The notes beneath the pieces are model-generated. The model was not told the DNA's origin. It ran no database searches and saw nothing but the letters and a program-made list of their open reading frames with translations. DNA of 25,772 bases, taken from assembly GCA_905213905.1 (NCBI GenBank), contig CAJMKD010000032.1, forward strand, positions 1 through 25,772, read 5' to 3'. How positions within the stretch are numbered: the stretch's first letter is position 1; the number at the start of each line of letters is the position of its first letter. A program made the translations under genes and the position numbers. The DNA comes from an uncultured Sutterella sp. GTDB lineage: Bacteria > Pseudomonadota > Gammaproteobacteria > Burkholderiales > Burkholderiaceae_F. Below are positions 6,772-14,132 of this stretch, piece after piece.

Positions 6772-8277
6772 CTAATTGTCCTCAAAGACCGAAGCCATCA
6801 TCTCAATTTCCTCCTGCGAGGCGCCTAGCGCCTCGGCTTCAGCCACCCAGTCCGAAAGGGCGCGGCGCATTTCAAAGAGCGCCGTCTTCGCGTCCGAAAG
6901 CGTCATGCCGAAGTAGCGCGCCGCTGCGACGCAGGATTCCGCAGAAAGGCGGGCCTTGCGGCCGTCGAGCGTCGCGCGAGGCCGCGCAGACCAGTCCCGC
7001 GGCAGCATCGAGACGGCATGCATTGGAAGAAGCCGCCAGCCGAAGGCTGTCCGCGCGAACTGCCAGTCCGAAAGCGACGCTTCAGAGCCCAAGAGCACGG
7101 AAAAAGTCATGCGGCGCCAGAGCTGCGGGAGATCCGTGAGCGGCGCCGCGCCGGCACGATTGAGAATGTCGGCAAGCGCGAGATAGGCGAAGCTCTTCGA
7201 CCGATAGGACGAGGTCGCCCCCGGCCGGCCCGCGCGGATCGGCCGCAGCGGCAAGAGGGACGCCGCCGAAAGCGTCAAGACCGGGCGCGTTCGCAGATGG
7301 GTTTCCGGATCGGCCGTTCTGTCAAAGCGTTCCGTGAGAAGAATCGAAGCGCCAAGCGTTGTCCGAAGCGTCCAGGGGAGCACTGCAATGCCAGCGCGCT
7401 CGGCGAGCTTCATCGCCAGCGCGCGCCAGAGCGGCACGTCAACGGGATCGTCGATGCGGCGCATCGTAACGGTGCACTCGCTCTTGCGGTGCATGACGGT
7501 GAGCTGCGTCCTGCGGCCGGGGAGCACCGCATTCGCGGCGATTCTCATGCGGTCGGGGCGCCTCGCGCGGCCGTTCTCATACGCATGACAGGCATAAATG
7601 AGCGAATCAAGATCCGTGGATTCCGAGGCCGTGCGCGTGCGAAGACCGCAGGCGAGGCCCGCTCGCACGATGTCGAAGCCCCCGGCATGCCGAAAAGCGT
7701 GCGGCGCGAGGACGCCAAGCCACTCAGCCGCGCCTGCAGCCCGCGGATCCGCCTCGCACTCGGGCGGAAGCGCGAGGCTGAGATCGATCGGCGCTTCGCC
7801 GTCTGCGTCGGGATCCCGTCCGTGATCAAGAAACCGGACGCGTGTCCTCACAGAACGCGGCGAGAGCGCTTCGTCGTCATTCCCGCCAAAGTTCTCATCC
7901 CGAATAAGTGAGAAGACTTCTTCGGAAATCGAACGCTCCTTCAGAAAGGAAAAAGTGCGGGCGCCTTTCGGCGGACGAATAGGGTCCCGGGAGAGGGGGA
8001 GGTCAGCGCCGATCGGAAAGCCGTTTTCTATCCAAGCCGGGTCGTAGATGAAAATCGGCACGTCATCCAAAAGGCTGCTTCCGCCGGCAGTCATTCGATC
8101 TCTTCGCCGAGACGCCTTCGAAGATGAATGGCGATTGAGAACGGATGAACCTTCATCCATGTCATTCGAATCGTCGGGTTCTATTGAAGAAGCACACGCC
8201 AAAGCAGGGAAGGCGAGCGTGCCCACCTTCGGCGCGCCCGGAAGCGGCGTTGCGAACACTTCGTATAGTCGCTGCAT
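6772..8277 (-). CDS. HipA-like protein with apparently lost kinase residues, about 501 aa
   Basis: HipA toxins are Ser/Thr kinases that phosphorylate targets such as GltX and are neutralised by HipB. The fold is recognisable: an N-terminal strand ending VGTLAF, the FIYDPAWIENGFPIGADLPL segment, LWRALAMKLAERAGIAV, ILLTERFDRT, and a C-terminal FSVLLGS...GWRLLPMHAVSMLP. But where HipA has the catalytic D-G-H-A-K-N loop, this protein has E-A-S-L-S-D, and where it has the metal-binding Asp of P-x-Y-D it has P-M-H-A. The ATP-loop and its lysine also look replaced. About 45 Ser/Asp/Arg-rich residues are inserted after the first strand. It is therefore probably a pseudokinase. The start is uncertain: ATG 8277 or TTG 8289, both without a ribosome site. 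It follows the HipB gene on the same strand. Confidence 0.75.
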   Translation of the reverse strand: MQRLYEVFATPLPGAPKVGTLAFPALACASSIEPDDSNDMDEGSSVLNRHSSSKASRRRDRMTAGGSSLLDDVPIFIYDPAWIENGFPIGADLPLSRDPIRPPKGARTFSFLKERSISEEVFSLIRDENFGGNDDEALSPRSVRTRVRFLDHGRDPDADGEAPIDLSLALPPECEADPRAAGAAEWLGVLAPHAFRHAGGFDIVRAGLACGLRTRTASESTDLDSLIYACHAYENGRARRPDRMRIAANAVLPGRRTQLTVMHRKSECTVTMRRIDDPVDVPLWRALAMKLAERAGIAVLPWTLRTTLGASILLTERFDRTADPETHLRTRPVLTLSAASLLPLRPIRAGRPGATSSYRSKSFAYLALADILNRAGAAPLTDLPQLWRRMTFSVLLGSEASLSDWQFARTAFGWRLLPMHAVSMLPRDWSARPRATLDGRKARLSAESCVAAARYFGMTLSDAKTALFEMRRALSDWVAEAEALGASQEEIEMMASVFEDN

Positions 8278-8307
8278 TTTCGACAACAATTTTGTTGTTT
8301 AACAGGG

Positions 8308-8628
8308 TTAACCAGCATCCGACGATTTTTTGGATCGAATGCGCTGCGGCAGCCGTCTGGCGTCAAGGAGGAGGCCGGTTTCGTCAGCCCCTGCATCCGC
8401 CAGCGAGGCGAGGGGGGATTCAAAACCGAGCGCCTGAAGAACGGCTGCAACATTGCCGACCGCAATCCCGGGGTCGCCGTTTTCGAGCTTGGAGAGGGTA
8501 TTGACGGAAATGCCGGCGCGTTCAGCGACGACAGATTGAGGGAGGCGGCGCTTGAGCCGCGCCGTTCTGATGTTTTCGCCGAGCAGGCGAACGGATTCCT
8601 CAACAGCGAATGATGCTCTCATAATCAT
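8308..8628 (-). CDS. HipB-like antitoxin/regulator, 106 aa
   Basis: A Cro/C1 HTH spans about residues 14-70: LGENIRTARLKRRLPQSVVA, ERAGISVNTLSKLENGDPGI, VGNVAAVLQALGF. The C-terminal LLLDARRLPQRIRSKK matches the conserved tail (ALDEERLPKRVR type) of this HipB branch. The start can be ATG 8628 or ATG 8622; a CAGGA site (8633-8637) serves either. The hipA-like gene starts 18-30 bp after its stop, so they form one operon. HipB proteins bind operators in their own promoter and mask HipA. A consensus-like promoter and a palindrome lie directly upstream, which fits autorepression. Confidence 0.85.
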   Translation of the reverse strand: MIMRASFAVEESVRLLGENIRTARLKRRLPQSVVAERAGISVNTLSKLENGDPGIAVGNVAAVLQALGFESPLASLADAGADETGLLLDARRLPQRIRSKKSSDAG

Positions 8629-8637
8629 TAAATCCTG

Positions 8638-8658
8638 TGAGTAAAATCTTTTAACTCA
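8638..8658. promoter_or_regulatory. Palindrome downstream of the hipBA promoter, candidate HipB operator
   Basis: TGAGTAAAA (8638-8646) and TTTTaACTCA (8649-8658) form an inverted repeat with one extra base. It lies at the expected transcription start and just before the HipB ribosome site. Further TTAACT copies occur at 8776, 8807 and 8818, so it may be one of a set of binding sites. Confidence 0.5.
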
Positions 8659-8671
8659 TAAGATGCTTGTA

Positions 8672-8701
8672 ATTATAGTTTCTTCCATGCTTGAGGATCA
8701 A
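8672..8701 (-). promoter_or_regulatory. hipBA-like operon promoter
   Basis: Read on the minus strand, TTGATC (8696-8701), an 18-bp gap and a perfect TATAAT (8672-8677) precede the HipB start by about 44 bp. This is the best sigma-70 match in the window. Confidence 0.65.
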
Positions 8702-9179
8702 GCCCTCTGACTTCTGATCCTGAAAGCTTGTCTACAGGCGATTCGAAGCGATTGTTACATATGATTCTGAACTCATTAACTCACAGTATTATGTTGTTTA
8801 TTGATATTAACTCTTCTTTAACTGTGAATTGAAGAATTTCGTGTCATCGCTTGATGTCTGATTCTGTCGCGTGTTCAGCCTATTTTCGATGAATCAATTC
8901 GAACTTTGAGACCCTTGCGATTCCGCTCGGCAAATCACTTTTCTGTGAGCTGCCTCGCAGCCATGAAGCATTCGCCAGTTTGCATCTCGGCACTTGCGCT
9001 GGCCGTATTCATTTCAAAGCGAACGCAAGTGGCAAATGTTATTCGCCTGCCAGCAACTTCGACGTCAACGAAACACGCAATTCTTTTCCAGTCATGTCCC
9101 TCCCCTCGGCATGAAGCGCAGCCGGCATTATGCCGCATGCAACAAAAATGATGTCGATTTTGAAGAAACGAATTTAAAC

Positions 9180-9224
9180 AGCGTTTCGCTGCAGAAAGAC
9201 GAAGGATCCTTCTGACGAAACGCT
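9180..9224. repeat. Nested inverted repeat
   Basis: AGCGTTTCG (9180-9188) pairs with CGAAACGCT (9216-9224). Inside are CAGAA/TTCTG arms and a perfect 12-bp palindrome GAAGGATCCTTC (9201-9212). It could form a long hairpin in either strand. It is not attached to an evident gene. Confidence 0.55.
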
Positions 9225-9657
9225 TTAAAAACGCGCCAGCTTCGCATTCTTTTTCGATAGGCCAGCAAAATCAGCAACTTGCTTCTTTTTTGAACCCATC
9301 AGAAAAAGCGATGCAAAACCGCCGCAGCTGCCAACCGAGCAAGCGGCGCACAACGCTTCAAGCCGGACCGAAGACATGTTCGTTTTCGATTTCATTCGTT
9401 TGAATGACATGCTCAAACGGTTGAAATGCATCGAAATTGGAATCTTTCGAATGCCGGCCTTCGAATCCGAAGAGCCGCGAAACCAAAAGGCTTTGGCGCC
9501 AACCGGCCGCATCCGAACCTTCCGGCAAAAGCTTCCGTCTTGAGGCCCTGCGCAGAAGTGCGCCGCCTTCTTCAACCCGCCTTCGCGTTCCGCTTTGAAC
9601 CGAACCGGCCCTGGCAGCGCAATCCTGTGCGCAGAACGGCGGACCGCGCCTGCGTGC

Positions 9658-9687
9658 TCAAAGCGTCTCAAAGCTTCTCAAAGAAGA
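9658..9687. repeat. Three tandem 10-bp repeats
   Basis: CTCAAAGCGT, CTCAAAGCTT and CTCAAAGAAG follow one another with an exact 10-bp period. They lie in the gene-poor region; no function is evident. Confidence 0.5.
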
Positions 9688-10140
9688 CGCCTCCGCCAGC
9701 GGACCCTCTCATCGACGGCCGTTTTTGGCTCGAGGCTTCCTTCTGAAGCCGCCTCTCAAACCGCCCGCAGCACTGCGTCGCAGGGATGCACTTGGCGAAC
9801 CGAGCGCGAAAGCTTCAAAGCTTCGCACGGCGCACGTGTTCCTACTTACGATTGATGTCTTGGTTTCATAGCCTCTTCATGATCATCCGTTCGGATTATT
9901 TACACTTTGAAATATTTCTGAGAGCGCTTGATTTCAGCCGCTATGCATCGCTCATGGCGCTCAGCGTAGCCTTTTGATTGGTGATTTCCCGCAATTTGCA
10001 TCGCGTTCAGTCTGCGCTTCGCTTGCGATTATTCGATTCGCCTCATCCGGGGCGGCGTCTGCCCGCGCTCTTCGGCTCAGCCGAAGAAGAGGAACCGTCG
10101 GACATCTCGCCTGCGGTACGGATGAGGGCCCCATATGCAT

Positions 10141-10167
10141 TTCAGGCTGCCGCTTCGGCGGCCTGAA
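10141..10167 (+). other. Stem-loop upstream of the nitronate monooxygenase gene
   Basis: TTCAG (10141-10145) pairs with CTGAA (10163-10167), and GCCGC-TTCG-GCGGC (10149-10162) forms a stable inner stem closed by a TTCG tetraloop. No T-run follows, so it is more likely an mRNA leader structure than a terminator. Confidence 0.35.
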
Positions 10168-10244
10168 CGTCGGCCCCGCCGGCACGCGACCTAAAGCACA
10201 GAGCGCCGGCGGCATCGTCCGGCAGTTGAAGGATTTCTCAGAAA

Positions 10245-11585
10245 ATGGACCTTTCCACGAAGAAAATGGATGACTACGTGCTCCGTCTGGGCACGAAAAC
10301 CGTGAAGCCGATCTTCCAGGGCGGCATGGGCGTCAACATTTCCACGAAGGAACTCGCGCTTGAAGTGGCGCGCCTCGGCGGCGTCGGCCACATTTCCGAC
10401 GCCATGATGCCTGACGTGGCGGACCGCCTCTACCACACGCGCTTTACGGCGCTCAAGGCCCGCCGCTACAAGGACATGGCCGGCCTCGATCCGAAGCCCG
10501 ACATGCATTTCGACCCGGTGGAGGTTGAGCGCGCCACGCGCCTTTACGTCGAGGACGTCATGAGCGCGAAGAAAGGCGACGGCCTCATCTTCATCAACTG
10601 CATGGAAAAGCTCACGATGAACGACGCCTTCGAAACGCTGCGCCACCGCCTCAATGCGGCGCTCGACGGCGGCATCGACGGCATCAGCCTCTCGGCGGGC
10701 CTGCACACGTCCTCCTTTGCGATGATGGCCGATCATCCGCGCTTTCGCGACGCCAAGCTCGGCATCGTCGTCTCGCGCGTGCGCGCGCTCAACATCTTCC
10801 TGCGCCGCACGGCGAAGACGCCCCGGCTCCCGGACTTCGTCGTCGTCGAGGGGCCCCTTGCGGGCGGCCATCTCGGCTTCGGGCTTGACGACTGGCGCAA
10901 TTTCGACCTCGCAACGATCACGGGCGAAGTGATTGCGTTCCTGAAGGAAAAGTCGCTCGACATTCCCGTCATCGCCGGGGGCGGCGTCTTCACGGGCACG
11001 GACGGCGTGCGCCTTCTCGAAGCGGGCGCTGCAGGGGTCCAGGTTGCGACGCGCTTCACCATTGCGCGCGAATCGGGCCTCCCCTCAGCCGTGAAGCAGC
11101 AGTACTTCAACGCCCGGCCCGAAGACGTCGTTGTGAACGGCATTTCGCCCACCGGCTACCCGATGCGCATGCTCACCAATTCGCCCGCCATCAACGCCGA
11201 TCACAAGCCGCAGTGCGAAGCCTACGGCTACATGCTTGACCACGGCGACTGCCAGTACCTCAAGGCCTACCGCGAAGCGATTGCGGCGAACCCCGGCGAC
11301 AAGCACCCGCACATCCCCTCGAAGACCTGCCTCTGCTTCCAGATGCGCGCCTACAAGCTCTGGACGGTGGGCGCCACCGCCGCGCGCCTCAAGGAAACCT
11401 CCGTGCGGCTCCCGGACGGCACTTGGTACGAGCCGCCCGCCGAGGCGATCATGTCGGACTACCTCACGTCGACGAACGATGAAATCCGCCTCCCGGAAGT
11501 GCCTGCCGAAGTGCTCGCAGCGCACGCGGCCAAAAGCGGCGAGGCGCCCCGCAACGAACCGGCGCATGCCTGCGCCGCAAGCTGA
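10245..11585 (+). CDS. Nitronate monooxygenase-family FMN protein, 446 aa
   Basis: Members oxidise alkyl nitronates such as propionate 3-nitronate using FMN in a TIM barrel; related proteins include FabK-type enoyl-ACP reductases. Visible marks are an N-terminal KPIFQGGMGVNIST, the H-containing loop EGPLAGGHLGFG (His209, matching the family's catalytic histidine position), and the FMN-phosphate segments VIAGGGVFTGTDGV and GAAGVQVATRF. The C-terminal 100 residues, with KTCLCFQMRAYKLW, are longer than in the shorter class I enzymes. The ATG at 10245 has an AAGGA site 11 bases upstream; an in-frame ATG at 10266 is the alternative. It is monocistronic, closed by a strong terminator. The natural substrate cannot be told from sequence. 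Confidence 0.88.
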   Translation: MDLSTKKMDDYVLRLGTKTVKPIFQGGMGVNISTKELALEVARLGGVGHISDAMMPDVADRLYHTRFTALKARRYKDMAGLDPKPDMHFDPVEVERATRLYVEDVMSAKKGDGLIFINCMEKLTMNDAFETLRHRLNAALDGGIDGISLSAGLHTSSFAMMADHPRFRDAKLGIVVSRVRALNIFLRRTAKTPRLPDFVVVEGPLAGGHLGFGLDDWRNFDLATITGEVIAFLKEKSLDIPVIAGGGVFTGTDGVRLLEAGAAGVQVATRFTIARESGLPSAVKQQYFNARPEDVVVNGISPTGYPMRMLTNSPAINADHKPQCEAYGYMLDHGDCQYLKAYREAIAANPGDKHPHIPSKTCLCFQMRAYKLWTVGATAARLKETSVRLPDGTWYEPPAEAIMSDYLTSTNDEIRLPEVPAEVLAAHAAKSGEAPRNEPAHACAAS

Positions 11586-11648
11586 GGCAGAATTTTTTCA
11601 TAAGCAGCCCAAAACGTCCGACTAGAGAGACGCAAGAAAGACGCAAGC

Positions 11649-11683
11649 AAACGGCGCGGCAATTCGAAGTTGCCGCGCCGTTT
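11649..11683. terminator. Strong intrinsic terminator
   Basis: AAACGGCGCGGCAA (11649-11662) pairs with TTGCCGCGCCGTTT (11670-11683), a 14-bp perfect stem with a 7-base loop, flanked by A and T runs. It separates the monooxygenase gene from the convergent transporter gene and can work in both directions. Confidence 0.88.
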
Positions 11684-11771
11684 CTGCTTGCTGCGCCTCA
11701 AGCTTGCGCTTTTCCCGGTGCGCCGGCGCTTCCAAACGCTTCCCGGCGCAACGGTCTCCGCGGCCTTTGCC

Positions 11772-12677
11772 TCAGAAGCGCTTCGCGACCGCCATGGCGA
11801 TCTTGACGAGGCCCGTCTGCGCCGAGATGACGCCGCAGATGATCATCGTGCCCCCCATGATGCCGATGTAGGAAATTTCCTCGTGGAGGATGAAAATGCC
11901 GCCGAGCACGGTCGCCACCGGCGCAAAGAAGCTCCAGATGCCGGCCGCGTCAGCGCCGATGCGGCGCACGACAACCTGCCAGAGCGCCCAGCAGATGGCA
12001 AGCGCGCCGATCGAGAGGAAGAGGATGTTGCCGAGCACGACCGGTTCCGAGAGGAGGAACGCTTCGGTCTCAAATTCGCTGTAGTAAAAGGGGATCGAGG
12101 CCAGAAGCCCGTAGCCGAGCGACTTTCGCAGCATCAGGAGCGGCGGCAGGTCGCCCGCTGCGCGCAGGAGCATCGAGTAGAGCGCAAAGCCCGCGGCGGC
12201 GCCAAGCGACCACCAGATCACCGAAAGCGGCATCTCCTGCAGAATGCAGCTGTCGACCGCGAGAAGCACCAGTCCGGTGCCCGCCGCGCAGGCGCCGCGC
12301 CCCATGAGCCAGTGCATGGGCTTGCGGAAGAGGGCGGAGCCCGCAAAGCCGATCAGAATCGGCGCCATCGTGGCGGTGATCGCCACCGTGGCAGCGTCGC
12401 CCGAAACGAGCGCCACATTCTGAAGACCGTAGTAGACGGGCACGAGCGCGATGCCGAGCAGAACGCAGAGGCCCTCGTCGCGCGGCGTGCCCGCGTAAAT
12501 GGTCTTGGGCGAGAGGAAGATGAGAACGCCGTACGCGATCACGACGCGAAGCGCAAGCACGGCCCAGGGGCCCATGCCGTAGTCGTAGAGCACCTTGGTG
12601 GAAACAGGGGTGAGCCCCCAGCAGACGATGACAAAAAGCGCGAGAAGATGGAAGGGGAGTTTCTGGAGGAACGACAT
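11772..12677 (-). CDS. EamA/DMT-family membrane transporter, 301 aa
   Basis: The protein is mostly hydrophobic with about ten predicted membrane helices in two repeats. The first repeat begins HLLALFVIVCWGLTPVSTKVL, the W-G-x-x-P/S signature of EamA domains; the second begins near VIWWSLGAAAGFALYSMLL. The segment FFAPVATVLGGIFILHEEIS is the typical last-but-one helix with the conserved P-V and E. Such proteins export or exchange metabolites such as amino acids or nucleotide precursors; the substrate is unknown. No clear ribosome site precedes ATG 12677. It stands alone between two terminator hairpins. Confidence 0.9.
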   Translation of the reverse strand: MSFLQKLPFHLLALFVIVCWGLTPVSTKVLYDYGMGPWAVLALRVVIAYGVLIFLSPKTIYAGTPRDEGLCVLLGIALVPVYYGLQNVALVSGDAATVAITATMAPILIGFAGSALFRKPMHWLMGRGACAAGTGLVLLAVDSCILQEMPLSVIWWSLGAAAGFALYSMLLRAAGDLPPLLMLRKSLGYGLLASIPFYYSEFETEAFLLSEPVVLGNILFLSIGALAICWALWQVVVRRIGADAAGIWSFFAPVATVLGGIFILHEEISYIGIMGGTMIICGVISAQTGLVKIAMAVAKRF

Positions 12678-12795
12678 AAACGGGTAAAAACGTAGTGCGA
12701 TTTTTTAATTTTACTCCCATCCCATTGAAATTACTATCTTTTTAACTTTTTCCCGCTGCGCCTGCGGCAAGCGCCGCACCGACCGCAGGCAAACG

Positions 12796-12830
12796 AAAAC
12801 CCGTCCGGACTTGCGTCGCGGACGGGTTTT
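12796..12830. terminator. Bidirectional terminator downstream of the Gate-domain gene
   Basis: AAAACCCGTCCG (12796-12807) pairs with CGGACGGGTTTT (12819-12830), a 12-bp perfect stem with an 11-base loop. On the minus strand it ends in TTTT and follows the membrane-protein gene by about 40 bp. Confidence 0.85.
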
Positions 12831-12869
12831 CTGCGCTTTGCCCGGCACGCCGGGCGTTTTAGAAGCGAA

Positions 12870-13565
12870 TCAGTTCTTCTTGCGGATGAGCAGAAAGCGC
12901 ATCATGTTGGCCGAGAGGAGCTTCCCGAGCAGGATGACGCCGAGGCAGGCGCCGATCGTGGTCGGCACACAGAGCTTGCCCGCGGCATCCGTGAGCGTGA
13001 AGATCACGACGCCCGAAGAGAGGAAGTTGCCGATTGCGGCGCCCGCGGTCATCTGGAAGGTCGCGAAGATGAGCACTTCGCGCTCCGTGAGGCGCCCTTC
13101 GTCCTTCAGCGTGCGCGTGAGCGCGGCGCCCGCGTCGGTCGACTGCGTCGAAGCGATGAGCGAGAGCGCGGTGTAGCCGGGCAGGCCCATGAGCGGGCGC
13201 AGAATCGGCGTGAGGAGACGGCCCGCGGCCTTGATGGCGCCGTAGTATTCGAAGATGTTCACCATCGCGACCGAGAGCATGATCGGCGGCACGAGGGTGA
13301 GCGCGAACATGAAGCCGTCGATGGCGCCCGAGCCGCCCTTGCCGCGGAAGCTCGACATCGTGGTCGTGATTTCGCCGCCCACATCCTTGACGGAAGCGAC
13401 GAGGTTGCCGAAGCTGCCGTTCAAAACGGTGAAGTCGAAGATGCCCCACCATTCATCCGTGACCATCGTCCCCGAGAAGAAGACGACAGCGATAATGAGA
13501 GAGATGTAGCCGCCGATGCCGACCTTTTCGAGTTCGGCTGTCTGCGGCGCTGTATTGCTGGACAT
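12870..13565 (-). CDS. Gate-domain (nucleoside-recognition, SpmA/B- or YjiG/H-like) membrane protein, 231 aa
   Basis: The start ATG (13563-13565) has a GGGAGA ribosome site five bases upstream, preferred over a much longer upstream frame. About five or six hydrophobic segments are visible: ISLIIAVVFFSGTMV, FMFALTLVPPIMLSVAMVNIF, LPGYTALSLIAS, FQMTAGAAIGNFLSSGVVIFT and IGACLGVILLGKLLSANMM. The arrangement with a conserved STQSTDAGAAL loop is that of Gate (nucleoside-recognition) domain proteins, which are thought to act as transporters or gated pores in the inner membrane. Substrate and role are unknown. It is monocistronic with a structured leader (13621-13656) and its own terminator. Confidence 0.75.
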   Translation of the reverse strand: MSSNTAPQTAELEKVGIGGYISLIIAVVFFSGTMVTDEWWGIFDFTVLNGSFGNLVASVKDVGGEITTTMSSFRGKGGSGAIDGFMFALTLVPPIMLSVAMVNIFEYYGAIKAAGRLLTPILRPLMGLPGYTALSLIASTQSTDAGAALTRTLKDEGRLTEREVLIFATFQMTAGAAIGNFLSSGVVIFTLTDAAGKLCVPTTIGACLGVILLGKLLSANMMRFLLIRKKN

Positions 13566-13620
13566 TGCTGTCTCCCAGTCGTTGATTGTGTTTTTGTTGT
13601 TGCGGCCGTTGCCGGCCAAT

Positions 13621-13656
13621 GGACCGAACTGCCGACCTGGGCAGGCCGATCGGTCC
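13621..13656 (-). other. Stem-loop in the leader of the Gate-domain gene
   Basis: GGACCGA (13621-13627) pairs with TCGGTCC (13650-13656), with an inner CTGCC/GGCAG stem. It would form in the mRNA 56-91 bases before the start codon. A TATAAA box on the minus strand (13743-13748) may be the -10 element, so the hairpin would be transcribed. It matches no riboswitch class I recognise. Confidence 0.35.
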
Positions 13657-13904
13657 CGGCTGCTGCGCTTCTGGCGCTCGCGAGGCAAGGCTTCCCGAGG
13701 GGCCGGCCGCCTCATTGCGCGCGTTGCGGGCAGTTGACTGATTTTATAGAAGCGCGTGCCTTCCGAGATAGGCAATGCCCCCAATAGGCGCCTGCTGCGC
13801 CTCAAATCGATGCCTCAGCGCAACAAATCTGCGCGCTTTTGCAACGCGCTGCCGCTGCCGCCTGGCTTCCACGTAAACAATGGCGCGCCGGCAGCGCGCA
13901 AAAC

Positions 13905-13946
13905 GCCGCGCCCGAACGGCGGGGCGCGGCCGAAAATCGTTTTTTT
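13905..13946. terminator. Terminator-like hairpin with no obvious upstream gene
   Basis: GCCGCGCCC (13905-13913) pairs with GGGCGCGGC (13922-13930). On the plus strand a run of seven T follows after nine bases; on the minus strand GTTTT follows almost directly. No gene reads into it on either strand, so it may end a small RNA or be part of a leader. Confidence 0.35.
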
Positions 13947-14010
13947 CTCATTTCGCACGCAGCCGTGACCGGGCGGCCCGAGGCCGCGGCGGGGCTCGCG
14001 TTCAGCCGAG

Positions 14011-14054
14011 GAAGCGCCAATGAAGCGCCAACGAAGCACTAACGAAGCGCCCGC
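14011..14054. repeat. Four tandem 11-bp repeats upstream of the AlkD-like gene
   Basis: GAAGCGCCAAT, GAAGCGCCAAC, GAAGCACTAAC and GAAGCGCCCGC follow one another with an exact 11-bp period, about 80 bp before the proposed start at 14133. The 11-bp step, about one helical turn, would put all copies on the same DNA face. Confidence 0.6.
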
Positions 14055-14132
14055 GCGCGTCGTATGATGAGTAGATCTGCGCTTCCTGCGAGACCCTTCG
14101 AAAGCGCGCAACAGCAACGGAAACCAAAATTC

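Larger units (their letters stand above)
8702..10244. other. Long region without a convincing gene
   Basis: About 1.5 kb between the hipBA promoter and the nitronate monooxygenase gene. 8630-8900 is clearly AT-richer than the rest of the window and carries the TTAACT repeats and an inverted pair TCACAGT (8781-8787)/ACTGTGA (8821-8827). 9100-9900 has many CGAA/TTCG words. The open frames here show no family signature, no good ribosome sites and codon use unlike the neighbours. It may be decayed coding DNA or regulatory and RNA-coding sequence. Confidence 0.5.

Noticed and set aside
6707..6775. Short Lys/Arg-rich plus-strand peptide starting at a GTG
   Set aside because: Only 22 codons, no ribosome site, and it lies between a terminator and the end of a convergent gene.
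8906..9151. 81-codon plus-strand frame, with an opposing minus-strand frame
   Set aside because: No ribosome site or family resemblance; both strands are open by chance.
9225..9671. 148-codon minus-strand frame in the gene-poor region
   Set aside because: No ribosome site, no recognisable motif, Lys/Ser/Arg-heavy composition and codon choice unlike the neighbours.
13756..13968. Plus-strand frame before the AlkD-like gene
   Set aside because: No ribosome site, no conserved features, and it runs through the hairpin at 13905-13930.
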